A DNA stretch of 9,293 nt from DATKCJ01 sp035513275 (GTDB lineage Bacteria; Verrucomicrobiota; Verrucomicrobiia; Opitutales; Opitutaceae): NCBI GenBank assembly GCA_035513275.1, contig DATKCJ010000109.1, positions 1-9,293 on the forward strand. Direction: 5' to 3'. Below the pieces are notes generated by a model. The model did no database searches, was not told the DNA's origin, and was given only the letters and a program-made list of their open reading frames with translations. Below are positions 1 through 6,941 of this stretch, piece after piece. How positions within the stretch are numbered: the stretch's first letter is position 1; each line of letters opens with the position of its first letter. The translations under genes were made by a program, and so were the position numbers.

Positions 1-1763
1 GGAATGCCGCTCAGAGACGTCGCGAGCGCTGCGCTGATCTCGCGACCGTTGCCCCAACCGGCGTATCCAGTGAACACGACATGGCGACCGCCCGTGGCGA
101 CGCGCGCAGCGATGGTTTCGCGCTGACGCGAGTCGAGCACCGGGCTTGAGCCGAAGATGATCAGCCGGTAGGGCGAGAGGTCCATCGTGTCGAGTTCGCT
201 GATAATCGCGTCGTCGAACACGAGGCCCGAGTGGAAGAGTCCCTCGAGGAGGCCGTCCATGCCGCGGTCGGAAAAGGGATTTGGCCCGACGGGCGGCTGG
301 TCGCCGAACTTGTAGCCCTCGAGTGACCACCGTCGCGCGACTGTGTGACGAAACGACCACGGGTCCTGCACGACGAGCACGTCGGCGGGTCGGAGGAAGT
401 GCCGGCCATGGCGGCTCTGCGCGACATCGTGCACGGCCTTGATCTCCGCGGCGAGCCGCGGGTGGTCCCACCAGCCTATCACGCCGCACGAGGCGAAGTC
501 CGCCGTGCCCGCGATCATGCCGAAGTCGAACCACCACTGGCCGCCGCCGCGCAACACAGGTTGGAGTGCGTTCCGCCGGATGCACGCGATGTCGTCGTCG
601 AGCGTGCTCGTGAAGCTACGGTCCCACGGGCAACCCGTGAGGTGCGTGCCGTGGTCGTTTTCATCGAGCCAGAGTTTTCCCGCGCGCCGCACGGCGCCGA
701 GGATCCCGCGGCCGTGACCCGATCCGCCCATCGCGCGGACGCCCTCGGTGTAGGACGCGGGCGAGCAGAAACAATCGATGTGCGGCGAGGCGAGCACGCG
801 GTCGTGCGCGAGGTGGCTGCCCGCGGCGTTGCGGCCGAACTGGCCGTAGAAGTAACCCTGAAACGCGGCCGTCACGATCGGGCGCGGCCAGACGCGCTTC
901 ACCGTCTCGAGTAACGCGAGCAGCGCATCGGCCATCTCGCAGTGAAACCAGGTGAAGTAATCGATGATATCTTGCTGCGTGCGCGGATCGCGCAGCGGAC
1001 CGAGCACTGCCGTCTCGCGCGACGGCGTATCAGGCGGCGCGACTCTGTCGAATCGCACGCCGGGCCTGTTCCACGCGACCGCGAGCGCGGAGTCGTCGCC
1101 GTAACGTCCGCGCAGCCACGCGCGATACGAGCGTGTCGCCGCAACACCCGTGTCAGGATCGTGATGGAGGAATCCGAACTGGTGCCACTCCCCGTAGAGA
1201 CCGTAGGCGACTTGGATGCCGAAGACCGAGTCGCCCTCGACCGTAGCGCCGAGCTTGCGGCAAAGCTCTTCGATCCGCGCGCGCGCCCAGTCGCGCCACT
1301 TCTGTGACGAGAAGCTTGCGCGAAGCGGAGTCTGCCCGTCGGTGCCGACCTCGCGCACGAGACCCCACGGCTCCTTTTCATCTACTTCCGCGTCAGCGTA
1401 GGCGACGCACTCGTCCGGACTCTGCATGCACCATGCGCGCGACGGATTTGCGTGGAGGCGGAACATCACCGCGGCGTCGGGACACTGCGCGAGCACGCCA
1501 GCCACCTGCCGTTGCGCGAGCGAGATGTCCATCGGCCCGTCGGGGTCGGTGATCATCTGCGTGAGCCAGAGGTCGAGTTGGAAGAGACGCACTCCCTGCC
1601 GGGCAAACAGCCATACGTTTCGCGCGGGCACCTCCTCCCACGACCAGCGCGCCCCGGGGCAGTCGGTGAGCGCGTAGATGAGAGGTGCGTGGGGAGCGCC
1701 GTTGAGCACGAGTGTCGGGCGGCCGTCGCGCATCTCGACGGCGGAGGACAGGGGGCGGGGCAT
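1..1763 (-). CDS. GH42-like glycoside hydrolase (beta-galactosidase superfamily), 3' end cut by the window
   Basis: One open frame runs without a stop from the ATG at 1763 to the window edge (587 full codons), so the C-terminus is missing. An in-frame TAA lies eight codons upstream of the ATG. There is no signal peptide, so the enzyme is probably cytoplasmic. The first ~450 residues read as a clan GH-A TIM barrel. They start with an 'NGAPHAPLIYALTDCPG' segment; E192 in 'YGLYGEWHQFG' is the likely acid/base and E368 in 'LWLDENDHGTH' the likely nucleophile. Their spacing (176 residues) matches that between the catalytic pair of GH42 enzymes. From about residue 455 ('RPADVLVVQDPWSF') to the edge the sequence looks like the flavodoxin/amidotransferase-like trimerisation domain of GH42, ending in 'RHVVFTGYAGWG'. 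Expected role: release of terminal sugars from oligosaccharides. The family is likely; galactose specificity is not shown, and related GH-A families (several with a GEW motif) are possible. The gene is divergent from the dehydrogenase gene. Confidence 0.8.
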   Translation of the reverse strand, partial: MPRPLSSAVEMRDGRPTLVLNGAPHAPLIYALTDCPGARWSWEEVPARNVWLFARQGVRLFQLDLWLTQMITDPDGPMDISLAQRQVAGVLAQCPDAAVMFRLHANPSRAWCMQSPDECVAYADAEVDEKEPWGLVREVGTDGQTPLRASFSSQKWRDWARARIEELCRKLGATVEGDSVFGIQVAYGLYGEWHQFGFLHHDPDTGVAATRSYRAWLRGRYGDDSALAVAWNRPGVRFDRVAPPDTPSRETAVLGPLRDPRTQQDIIDYFTWFHCEMADALLALLETVKRVWPRPIVTAAFQGYFYGQFGRNAAGSHLAHDRVLASPHIDCFCSPASYTEGVRAMGGSGHGRGILGAVRRAGKLWLDENDHGTHLTGCPWDRSFTSTLDDDIACIRRNALQPVLRGGGQWWFDFGMIAGTADFASCGVIGWWDHPRLAAEIKAVHDVAQSRHGRHFLRPADVLVVQDPWSFRHTVARRWSLEGYKFGDQPPVGPNPFSDRGMDGLLEGLFHSGLVFDDAIISELDTMDLSPYRLIIFGSSPVLDSRQRETIAARVATGGRHVVFTGYAGWGNGREISAALATSLSGI

Positions 1764-1884
1764 GCCTGAGAGGTAGAGCAGGCGTTAGCGCCGACTCGAT
1801 TGAAAACGGATGAAAGTTTCCAGGTCGTCCGTGCGCGGTTGACCGTCGAGGTCCGGCGCGAGCAATCTCGCAAGTTTCCGATCG
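1764..1884. promoter_or_regulatory. Divergent intergenic region, presumed back-to-back promoters
   Basis: This 121-bp gap separates two divergent start codons (1763 minus, 1885 plus), so promoters for both genes should lie here or just inside the neighbours. The only box I could pick out is TTGACC at 1839-1844, followed after 18 bp by CAATCT at 1863-1868. It is a weak sigma-70-like candidate for the plus gene. No operator-like palindrome and no Shine-Dalgarno sequence is clear on either side. This is the only gap between genes in the window without an obvious repeat. Confidence 0.35.
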
Positions 1885-2871
1885 ATGAACACGACGACGA
1901 TGTGGCAACTGCAGCTCGATGCGCCTCGCACGCCTGTATGGCGCGAGGCCGCCGTGCCCGTGCCGGGCGAGGACGAGGTGCTCGTGCGCGTGCTGGGTGT
2001 CACGACGTGCCCGCACTGGGAGCTGCACATGTTCGACGGTGTGCCGATGCACTCCGGGCACGAGATCCGGTATCCGCTTCCCGCCGGTCATCCCGGCCAC
2101 GAGGCGATGGGCGAGGTGGCGGGGCTGGGCCCCGGCGTGACGGAGTTTGCCGTCGGCGATCGCGTCGTTGCGTGGCGGTCCAACCTCCACGCCAGCGACG
2201 GATTCTACCGGCAGTTCAATGCCTATCCGGCGGAGCTGCTTTTGAAAATCCCGCGCGAACTCACCCCGGCTGCGGTCGCTTCGCTCGAGCTGGCGATGTG
2301 CGTCGAATCGTCGTTCGCGCAGCTCGCGACTGTCGGCGGTGTCGCAGGCAGGCGGGTGGGAGTCGCGGGCTTGGGGCCGGGCGGACTCGTGGCCGTGCAG
2401 CTTGCGCGCGCGCACGGCGCGAAGGCCGTGGTGGGAATCGATCCTGTCGCAGCACGTCGGGCGCTCGCGCTAAAGCTCGGCGCCGATGATGCAGTCGCAC
2501 CGGATTCGGAGTCGTGGCCCGCGTCGCGCGACGACGCGAAGGCGATAGACATGGCCATGGACTGCACGGGTCGTAGCGAGGCGGTGGAGTTTCTGCTCGC
2601 ACGCACGCGGATCGCTGTGGCGCTGTTCGGCGTGCTCCGCGAGCCGGTGCGCTATTCGCCGGAGTTGATGTGGGGCCCGGGCGTGTCGCTGCTCGGCTAC
2701 GGAGATCACACACGCGCACACGGCGAGGCCGCGCTGGGTTTTGTCGCCGCCGGAAAACTCCGGCTGGATGTGCTCGTGACATGCACGATGCCGATGCGCC
2801 GCTACGCCGATGCGGTCGAAATGCTGCGCCGCCACGACGCGATCAAGGTGCTGCTCGATCCGTGGGGGTAG
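1885..2871 (+). CDS. Medium-chain (zinc-type) alcohol dehydrogenase-like oxidoreductase
   Basis: This 328-residue protein has the two-part layout of the MDR superfamily. The N-terminal GroES-like domain carries C42 ('GVTTCPHW') and H72-E73 in 'GHPGHEAMGEV', the usual first catalytic-zinc ligand and GHE motif. C139 or E141 ('ELAMCVESS') is a candidate third ligand. The Rossmann domain has the glycine motif 'GLGPGG' at 162-167, with D186 at the end of the second strand ('VVGIDP'), which favours NAD over NADP. 'MAMDCTGR' is a typical later strand. The four-cysteine structural-zinc lobe of classical alcohol dehydrogenases is absent, which helps explain the short length. Expected reaction: NAD-dependent oxidation of a secondary alcohol or polyol, or the reverse; substrate unknown. 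The ATG at 1885 is the chosen start; an ATG five codons in (1900) is an alternative. Neither has a Shine-Dalgarno sequence. The gene is divergent from the glycosidase gene and converges on the secreted-protein gene. Confidence 0.85.
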   Translation: MNTTTMWQLQLDAPRTPVWREAAVPVPGEDEVLVRVLGVTTCPHWELHMFDGVPMHSGHEIRYPLPAGHPGHEAMGEVAGLGPGVTEFAVGDRVVAWRSNLHASDGFYRQFNAYPAELLLKIPRELTPAAVASLELAMCVESSFAQLATVGGVAGRRVGVAGLGPGGLVAVQLARAHGAKAVVGIDPVAARRALALKLGADDAVAPDSESWPASRDDAKAIDMAMDCTGRSEAVEFLLARTRIAVALFGVLREPVRYSPELMWGPGVSLLGYGDHTRAHGEAALGFVAAGKLRLDVLVTCTMPMRRYADAVEMLRRHDAIKVLLDPWG

Positions 2872-2888
2872 AGGGATTGATGTCTGAG

Positions 2889-3006
2889 GTAGGAGCCCGC
2901 TTGCGGGCGATGTGTAGGTTGCGCGCTCGCCGCGCAACGATGTGCCGCCGTGGCGCGACAAGCGCGCCACCTACACAAAGGCAATCGCCCGCGAGCGGGC
3001 TCCTAC
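2889..3006. repeat. Nested pair of REP-like inverted repeats (four GTAG-footed hairpins)
   Basis: The outer arms are 2889-2911 and its reverse complement 2984-3006, 22 of 23 bases matching. Each has GTAG at the foot, a 2-nt gap and a GC-rich hairpin (2895-2899 with 2904-2908 on the left). Inside lie two further hairpins with 8-bp perfect stems: 2918-2925/2931-2938 and 2950-2957/2963-2970, each with a 5-nt loop. GTAG (2914-2917) abuts the first and CTAC (2971-2974) the second, so the inner pair is also inverted. The inner arms share the 8-bp gtgtaggt/acctacac (2912-2919, 2969-2976). The layout is that of a BIME made of REP elements. It fills the gap between two convergent genes and could act as a bidirectional transcription stop or mRNA stabiliser, although there is no T-run. 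The outer element recurs at 4336-4358. Confidence 0.85.
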
Positions 3007-3025
3007 AAAGAGTAGGACTACCTGC

Positions 3026-4333
3026 CTACTTCCCCATCGGCTCCGGCGGTGGCGCAAAGAACGCCTCCCAGATGCCGAAGATGAAATCCGCGCCCATCGG
3101 CTCGAGATCCTTCTCCCACCAATACTCGCGTGGCGTCGCCTGCGAATAGCTTCGGTAGCCTTCGCGCGCCTTGAATCGAAGGTCGGCCATTCCGACTCCC
3201 ATTCGCCGCTCGAGCATGTCGCCTCCTTCGTCCGCGCGCCACTCGCCGACCGCCTTCAGTGTGGCGGCGGTGGGAATGTCGATCATCACGCCCTCGAACG
3301 CGTAGGCGAGGCTCGTGCGGAGGCCGTTCCAGTCAGTGCTCTCAAACTCGTGCAGCATTCCCATCTGCCCCTCCCACGGAGACTCGGTGGCGTCCGACAC
3401 GCGGTTCATGAGGCTCGACGTGAACTCCGGCGTTGCGGTCACCTGCGTGCGCGCGGCCTTCGAGAAGAGTCGCACGGCCTGTGCGCGGTGAAGTTCCCAA
3501 GGCTTGTGCAAGGGAATGCCGTCCATCGTGAACGTGTTTCGCACGCCTGCGCCGCGCGTGACGATGCCCTGCGCGAGCACTTGCTTCTCCGGCACGGCGA
3601 CCTCGCCTCCGTGCATCATGAGATCGCGAATCGCGGGACTCCACGTCCAGCATTGCTTGATGTTCAGGAAATTTGCCGCCTCGAGTCGCGCGACGAACCT
3701 GTCGAAATCAAAGCTGAGGAAGAACTCGTTGAGCACATCCGGGCCGAAGTAGAGCGACGCCGAGACGATCGCGCCCACGTAGCCCTCGACGTGATTCGGG
3801 TTCCAACTCCGGTGGAACAGCGAGTAGCCGTCGAGCAACAGGTAGTAGTCGTTGTCGTCGTCGAGGCAGAAGTGCGCGGCGAGCGCGAGTGCCTGCATGA
3901 GCAGGTCGGCGCGGGCACGCTCGTCGTCGCTGAGTTGCGACCACGCGGCGGGCGTGCGCTTCGCGAGGAGGATCGCGTGCGCGGGCACGTGATGGGTCCA
4001 GCCGCCGATGCCGCCCTGAGCCTCCGGCTCGCGCGTGCTGCCGTCGGGATATGGCTCGGGCGTGACGAGAAAGAACCGCAGTTTTTCGGCGAGGTGCGTG
4101 GCGAGTGTTTTGCCCTCGACGACTGCGTCGGGCGTCGCATGCGCGGCGAGCGCCGTCACCTGCAGTGCGAAAGTCTCCGGCATCTCGCGCATGCGGGTGC
4201 CTTCGACGAATTTCCATCTCGGCGCCTTCGTGCGCACGGCGCGCTCGACGAGCTCGGGGGGAAGCATCGCAGTTGCCGCTTCGAGAAGGGGCAGGACGGA
4301 CAAGAGGGTGACAGCGAGGAGAAGTGTTCTCAT
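3026..4333 (-). CDS. Secreted protein of unrecognised family, predicted helical; possible toroid-fold polysaccharide-active enzyme
   Basis: The 435-residue product starts with a classic signal peptide: MR, a leucine-rich core, then 'EAATA' with cleavage probably after A22. It is therefore exported, to the periplasm or beyond. No transmembrane segment follows. The mature part is rich in amphipathic helices and aromatic residues, with clusters such as 'GGIGGWTHHVPAHAILLAKR' (107-126), 'LDDDNDYYLLLDGYS' (157-171) and 'HRSWNPNHVEGY' (174-185), and later 'CWTWSPAIRDLMMHGG'. Conserved-looking H, Y, N and W residues on a helical frame recall (alpha/alpha)-toroid lyases and glycosidases (PL38 and similar families). 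That is inference from texture and I do not recognise the family with certainty. The frame stays open for 107 codons upstream, into the M20 gene, but the signal peptide fixes the ATG at 4333. A REP-like hairpin ends two bases before that ATG. The stop is TAG at 3028-3026. Confidence 0.8.
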   Translation of the reverse strand: MRTLLLAVTLLSVLPLLEAATAMLPPELVERAVRTKAPRWKFVEGTRMREMPETFALQVTALAAHATPDAVVEGKTLATHLAEKLRFFLVTPEPYPDGSTREPEAQGGIGGWTHHVPAHAILLAKRTPAAWSQLSDDERARADLLMQALALAAHFCLDDDNDYYLLLDGYSLFHRSWNPNHVEGYVGAIVSASLYFGPDVLNEFFLSFDFDRFVARLEAANFLNIKQCWTWSPAIRDLMMHGGEVAVPEKQVLAQGIVTRGAGVRNTFTMDGIPLHKPWELHRAQAVRLFSKAARTQVTATPEFTSSLMNRVSDATESPWEGQMGMLHEFESTDWNGLRTSLAYAFEGVMIDIPTAATLKAVGEWRADEGGDMLERRMGVGMADLRFKAREGYRSYSQATPREYWWEKDLEPMGADFIFGIWEAFFAPPPEPMGK

Positions 4334-4335
4334 TG

Positions 4336-4358
4336 GTAGGAGCCCGCTTGCGGGCGAT
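4336..4358 (+). repeat. Single REP-like hairpin abutting a start codon
   Basis: This copy is identical over all 23 bases to the left outer arm of the element at 2889-2911: GTAG, two bases, then a GC hairpin with tetraloop CTTG. In the direction of the minus-strand gene its GTAG foot reads CTAC and ends only two bases before the ATG at 4333. The mRNA leader immediately upstream of the secreted protein is thus a stable stem-loop with no room for a Shine-Dalgarno sequence. The rest of the gap 4334-4454 shows no other gene or repeat. Confidence 0.8.
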
Positions 4359-4454
4359 TGATTGGCGGCGTTCGTCTTGAATTTGTCGGATCGCGCGCAT
4401 CCGCCTTCGCGCAGACGCTCCGGCGAGAGAAGAACGCGCTCCTGGAGTTCGGGT

Positions 4455-5600
4455 TCATGACAGCCGGAGTATTGCGCCGTAGAGTTCACAGGCACGCGCG
4501 AGCTCGGCGCGATCAATCCACTCGTCCTTTGTATGCGCATGTGTGATGTCGCCCGGTCCGAGCACGAGGACGGGCGCACCCGCCGCGGCGTAGTGACTGG
4601 CGTTGGTCGCGTAGGGGACGCCGACGGGAAGATCATCGAGCCCGGCCGCGGCAAACGCAGGTCGCATCCACGTGTGAAACTCGGCCGAGCTTCCCGGCGG
4701 CAGTGGAGGCGCGAGGTATTGGCTATCGTGTTCGACCTCGAGTCCAGCGAGCGCAGCGTCGCGCTCGGCGAGCACCTGGGCGATTGTTTCCCCCGGCACG
4801 AGCCGGCGGTCGCACTGGATCTCGCAATAGTCGGGGATGATGTTCACCGCCGAGCCGCCACGGATGACGTTGATGCTCGCCGCTGCACGGCCGGTGAGCG
4901 GGAAGTCGCGGTTTGCGAGCGGGATGAATTTTGCCTCAAGCGCATAGACGACTTCCATCATCGCGCGGATCGCCGAGCGACCTTTCGCGGGCTCGGCGGA
5001 GTGTGCTGCGACACCGCGCGTGATCGAGCGCCAGCGGAGCGAACCGTTGTGCGCGACGACGGGCTTGAGTCGCGTCGGCTCTCCGACGATGACACCGCGG
5101 AGGTTTGGGAAGTCGCGGAGCCCGGTTTCGGCGAACGCGCGAGCACCTGTCATCATCGCTTCCTCATCGACCGTGAAGACGACGCCGGCGTTTCGCGTGC
5201 GGTTGGGAACCTGCGCGTATTCGCGCAGCGCCCAGAGCATAGACGCGCCGGAGCCCTTGGTGTCGCACGCGCCGCGGCCATGCAGGTGGTCGCCAGCGGT
5301 GGTGAGCTCGAATGGCGGCACGGTCATTCCCTCGGTGCCGACGGTGTCGAGGTGCGACTCGAAGAGCAGCCATTCGGCGCTGGGCGCGCTTTCCGAAGAG
5401 ACGAGGAGGTTGAACGCACCTGTGTCGCCGATTGGCAGACGCTTCGACGAGAGCCCCCATGTAGCCGCGAGCGACTCGAGGTGCGCAGCGAGACGCGCCT
5501 CACCATCGGGTGGCCCGCCCATGGATTCGTTCACCGAGTTGAACGAGACCATCTGCGCGAGCAGTTCCTCGCAAGATTGGGGTGTGACTGTCTCGCTCAT
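4455..5600 (-). CDS. M20 family metallopeptidase / deacylase (ArgE-DapE-like)
   Basis: The 381-residue protein carries the full set of M20 di-zinc residues: H83 with D85 ('FESHLDTV'), bridging D113 ('GRGACDTKGSG'), the catalytic and metal-binding pair E146-E147 ('TVDEEAMM'), E174 ('IVGEPT') and H356 ('HAHTKDEW'). The middle third ('RGVAAHSAEPAKGRSAI') is the lid/dimerisation domain, whose histidine reaches the partner active site. Length and motifs fit acetylornithine deacetylase, succinyl-diaminopimelate desuccinylase and related amidohydrolases. The reaction is hydrolysis of an N-acyl or peptide bond in a small cytoplasmic substrate, but specificity cannot be assigned, and the neighbours are not arginine or lysine biosynthesis genes. 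The ATG at 5600 is preferred over an in-frame TTG at 5621. No Shine-Dalgarno sequence fits the ATG; a GGAGG lies 13 bases before the TTG, too far to be convincing. The gap to the aldolase gene upstream (281 bp) holds two repeats. Confidence 0.9.
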   Translation of the reverse strand: MSETVTPQSCEELLAQMVSFNSVNESMGGPPDGEARLAAHLESLAATWGLSSKRLPIGDTGAFNLLVSSESAPSAEWLLFESHLDTVGTEGMTVPPFELTTAGDHLHGRGACDTKGSGASMLWALREYAQVPNRTRNAGVVFTVDEEAMMTGARAFAETGLRDFPNLRGVIVGEPTRLKPVVAHNGSLRWRSITRGVAAHSAEPAKGRSAIRAMMEVVYALEAKFIPLANRDFPLTGRAAASINVIRGGSAVNIIPDYCEIQCDRRLVPGETIAQVLAERDAALAGLEVEHDSQYLAPPLPPGSSAEFHTWMRPAFAAAGLDDLPVGVPYATNASHYAAAGAPVLVLGPGDITHAHTKDEWIDRAELARACELYGAILRLS

Positions 5601-5640
5601 GGCAGGGAGCACGCGCTGCAAAGTGCCGATTGCTCCTCCC

Positions 5641-5711
5641 GTAGGGCGGGTCTTCGACCCGCCACTCGCAGGTCAGAGACCTGCGCTACTTTCCGGACGA
5701 GCAGGTCCGCG
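5641..5711. repeat. BIME-like inverted hairpin pair, copy 1
   Basis: GTAG (5641-5644) abuts an 8-bp stem (5645-5652/5656-5663, loop TTC). After three bases a second 8-bp stem follows (5667-5674/5678-5685, loop AGA), abutted by CTAC (5686-5689). The unit is thus two GTAG-footed hairpins facing each other. The similarity to copy 2 continues to about 5711 and includes the TTCCGGAC segment at 5691-5698. The stem sequences differ from those at 2889-3006, but the foot is the same. The element lies between the M20 and aldolase genes. Confidence 0.85.
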
Positions 5712-5780
5712 CTCGAGCACAGTGTGGAGAGCGCAGTCATCGGGGAGAGTTCCAGTCGCGCGCGGGTGGGTGTGCCCATC

Positions 5781-5851
5781 GTAGGGCGGGTCTTCGACCC
5801 GCCAATCGCAGGTCAGAGACCTGCGCTACCTTCCGGACAAGCAGTTCCGCG
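5781..5851. repeat. BIME-like inverted hairpin pair, copy 2
   Basis: A direct repeat of 5641-5711, exactly 140 bp downstream and in the same orientation, with about four mismatches in 71 bases. All stem bases and both GTAG feet are conserved; the changes fall in the spacer between the hairpins and in the 3' tail. The 69 bp between the copies (5712-5780) show no gene. This copy ends 30 bp from the 3' end of the aldolase gene. Confidence 0.85.
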
Positions 5852-5881
5852 CGGCTTCGCAGTGGCGGGAGACGATCCATC

Positions 5882-6928
5882 TCAGGCGAGCCAGCGGTCG
5901 AGGTTGGCGGCGACAAAGCTGTCGTCGATGTGGTCCGGGTAGGCGGCGCACACGCGGTCGAGTTCGTCGGTCTGCCCGGGTGAAAGTTTCTCGTCGGGGT
6001 TCAGGCAATGGATCGACTCGACAAGTCCCTGCCGGCGCAGGACCTCGAGGATGCCCGGAATGCAGCCGTGGAATCGATTCGCTGCGTCGAAGAGCGCCGC
6101 GTTCATGTCGGTCACCGCGGTCGCGCGCTGGAGCCACGAAGCGTCGATCTGCGGCGCAGCGGCTGCGTGCTTCGCGTCATTGAGGAGCTGGACTGCGGAG
6201 TGCGTCCACACGCCCCAGTGGCCGAGAAGACCGCCGACGATCCGGCGCGTCACGTTCCGGCCGTCGATCTTGAACGTGAAAGGCGTGAGAAGGTCGGCGA
6301 CAATTGTGTCGTCGTTGCCGGTGTAGAGCGCGATGTCCTCGCGGCCCGACGCTGCGACGGCGCGAACGACGTCGATCGTCTGGTAGCGGTTGAACGGAGC
6401 GATCTTGATCGCGACGACCTCGGGGACCTCCGCGAACTGCTGCCAGAATGCATAACTGAAAACGCGGCCGCCGACCGCGGGCTGGAGGTAGAATCCGACG
6501 ACCGGGATCACCTTCGCGATGGCGGCGACGTGCGCGAGGATCAAGGATTCGGGTTCAGTCTTGTAGGCGGCCATGCTGACAAGCCCGGCGTGGTAGCCCA
6601 GTGAACGAGAGAGCTCCGCTTCGGCGATGGCCTGCGCCGTCTGACCACAAATGCCGGCGATCATCGCGTAGTCACGAGGCGCGGCGCGCAGTTCGGCGGC
6701 GGCGGTCTCGGCGGCGAGTTCGAGGACGGGCTTGAAGAGGCCGTGCTTCAGGTCGCGAATCTCGAACTGCGTGGAGTGCACGCCGACGGCGATGCCGCCC
6801 GTGCCGGCGGCGATGTAGTAGCGAGTGAGCGCGCGCTGGTGCCGCTCGTCGAACCTGCGGTTTGCATCGAGCGCAAGTGGGTGCGCGGGGATGGCCTGCC
6901 CGTCGAGGAGGTGCGTGCGAAGATTCAT
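5882..6928 (-). CDS. Dihydrodipicolinate synthase / N-acetylneuraminate lyase family aldolase
   Basis: The 348-residue protein fits the class I (Schiff-base) TIM-barrel DapA/NanA family. K175 in 'VVAIKIAPF' is the expected Schiff-base lysine and Y147 in 'VVGFYLQP' the expected proton-relay tyrosine. 'AAGTGGIAVGVHS' (40-52) sits at the place of the substrate-binding GTTGE motif of true DapA but differs from it, so lysine biosynthesis is unlikely. Family members cleave or dehydrate 2-keto acids such as keto-deoxy sugar acids, N-acetylneuraminate and hydroxyproline-derived acids; which one applies here is unknown. The protein is about 50 residues longer than a typical DapA (~290-300), mostly in a C-terminal helical part. 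The ATG at 6928 is chosen; a GTG six codons upstream (6946) lies inside a repeat arm and is less likely. There is no Shine-Dalgarno sequence. It is co-directional with the SDR gene upstream and the M20 gene downstream. Confidence 0.88.
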   Translation of the reverse strand: MNLRTHLLDGQAIPAHPLALDANRRFDERHQRALTRYYIAAGTGGIAVGVHSTQFEIRDLKHGLFKPVLELAAETAAAELRAAPRDYAMIAGICGQTAQAIAEAELSRSLGYHAGLVSMAAYKTEPESLILAHVAAIAKVIPVVGFYLQPAVGGRVFSYAFWQQFAEVPEVVAIKIAPFNRYQTIDVVRAVAASGREDIALYTGNDDTIVADLLTPFTFKIDGRNVTRRIVGGLLGHWGVWTHSAVQLLNDAKHAAAAPQIDASWLQRATAVTDMNAALFDAANRFHGCIPGILEVLRRQGLVESIHCLNPDEKLSPGQTDELDRVCAAYPDHIDDSFVAANLDRWLA

Positions 6929-6941
6929 GAACGGAATTTCA

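Noticed and set aside
345..914. Plus-strand open frame opposite the glycoside hydrolase
   Set aside because: The minus strand is continuously open over the whole region with GH-A and trimerisation-domain motifs; this frame shows none.
1393..2415. Minus-strand open frame spanning the divergent promoter gap
   Set aside because: It overlaps the 5' ends of two well-supported genes in other frames and has shadow-like composition.
2872..3025. A classical Rho-independent terminator after the dehydrogenase gene
   Set aside because: Stable hairpins are present but none is followed by a run of T on either strand, so only a possible termination role is noted.
2942..4339. Long plus-strand open frame opposite the secreted-protein gene
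   Set aside because: It is Arg/Glu/His/Val-rich antisense sequence with no fold signal, and the opposite strand has a signal peptide and protein-like composition. High GC makes such frames common.
2889..4358. The matching repeats at 2889-3006 and 4336-4358 considered as the ends of an insertion sequence
   Set aside because: The DNA between holds a secreted-protein gene, not a transposase, and the repeat is a hairpin with a GTAG foot, as in REP elements. No target-site duplication was seen.
4455..5600. Naming the M20 protein argE or dapE
   Set aside because: Motifs define only the family. Nothing in the neighbourhood or sequence separates these from other acyl-amino-acid hydrolases.
5598..5621. 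TTG at 5621 as the start of the M20 gene
   Set aside because: The ATG at 5600 is in frame, is close to where the family domain begins, and needs no rare start. The GGAGG before the TTG is 13 bases away.
5641..5851. Two similar repeats considered as a minimal CRISPR array
   Set aside because: The units contain two hairpins each and are about 71 bp, there are only two copies, and no cas gene is near. BIME-like repeats explain them better.
4533..5942. Long plus-strand open frame opposite the M20 gene
   Set aside because: The minus strand carries all M20 metal ligands, and this frame also runs through both repeat copies. It is a shadow.
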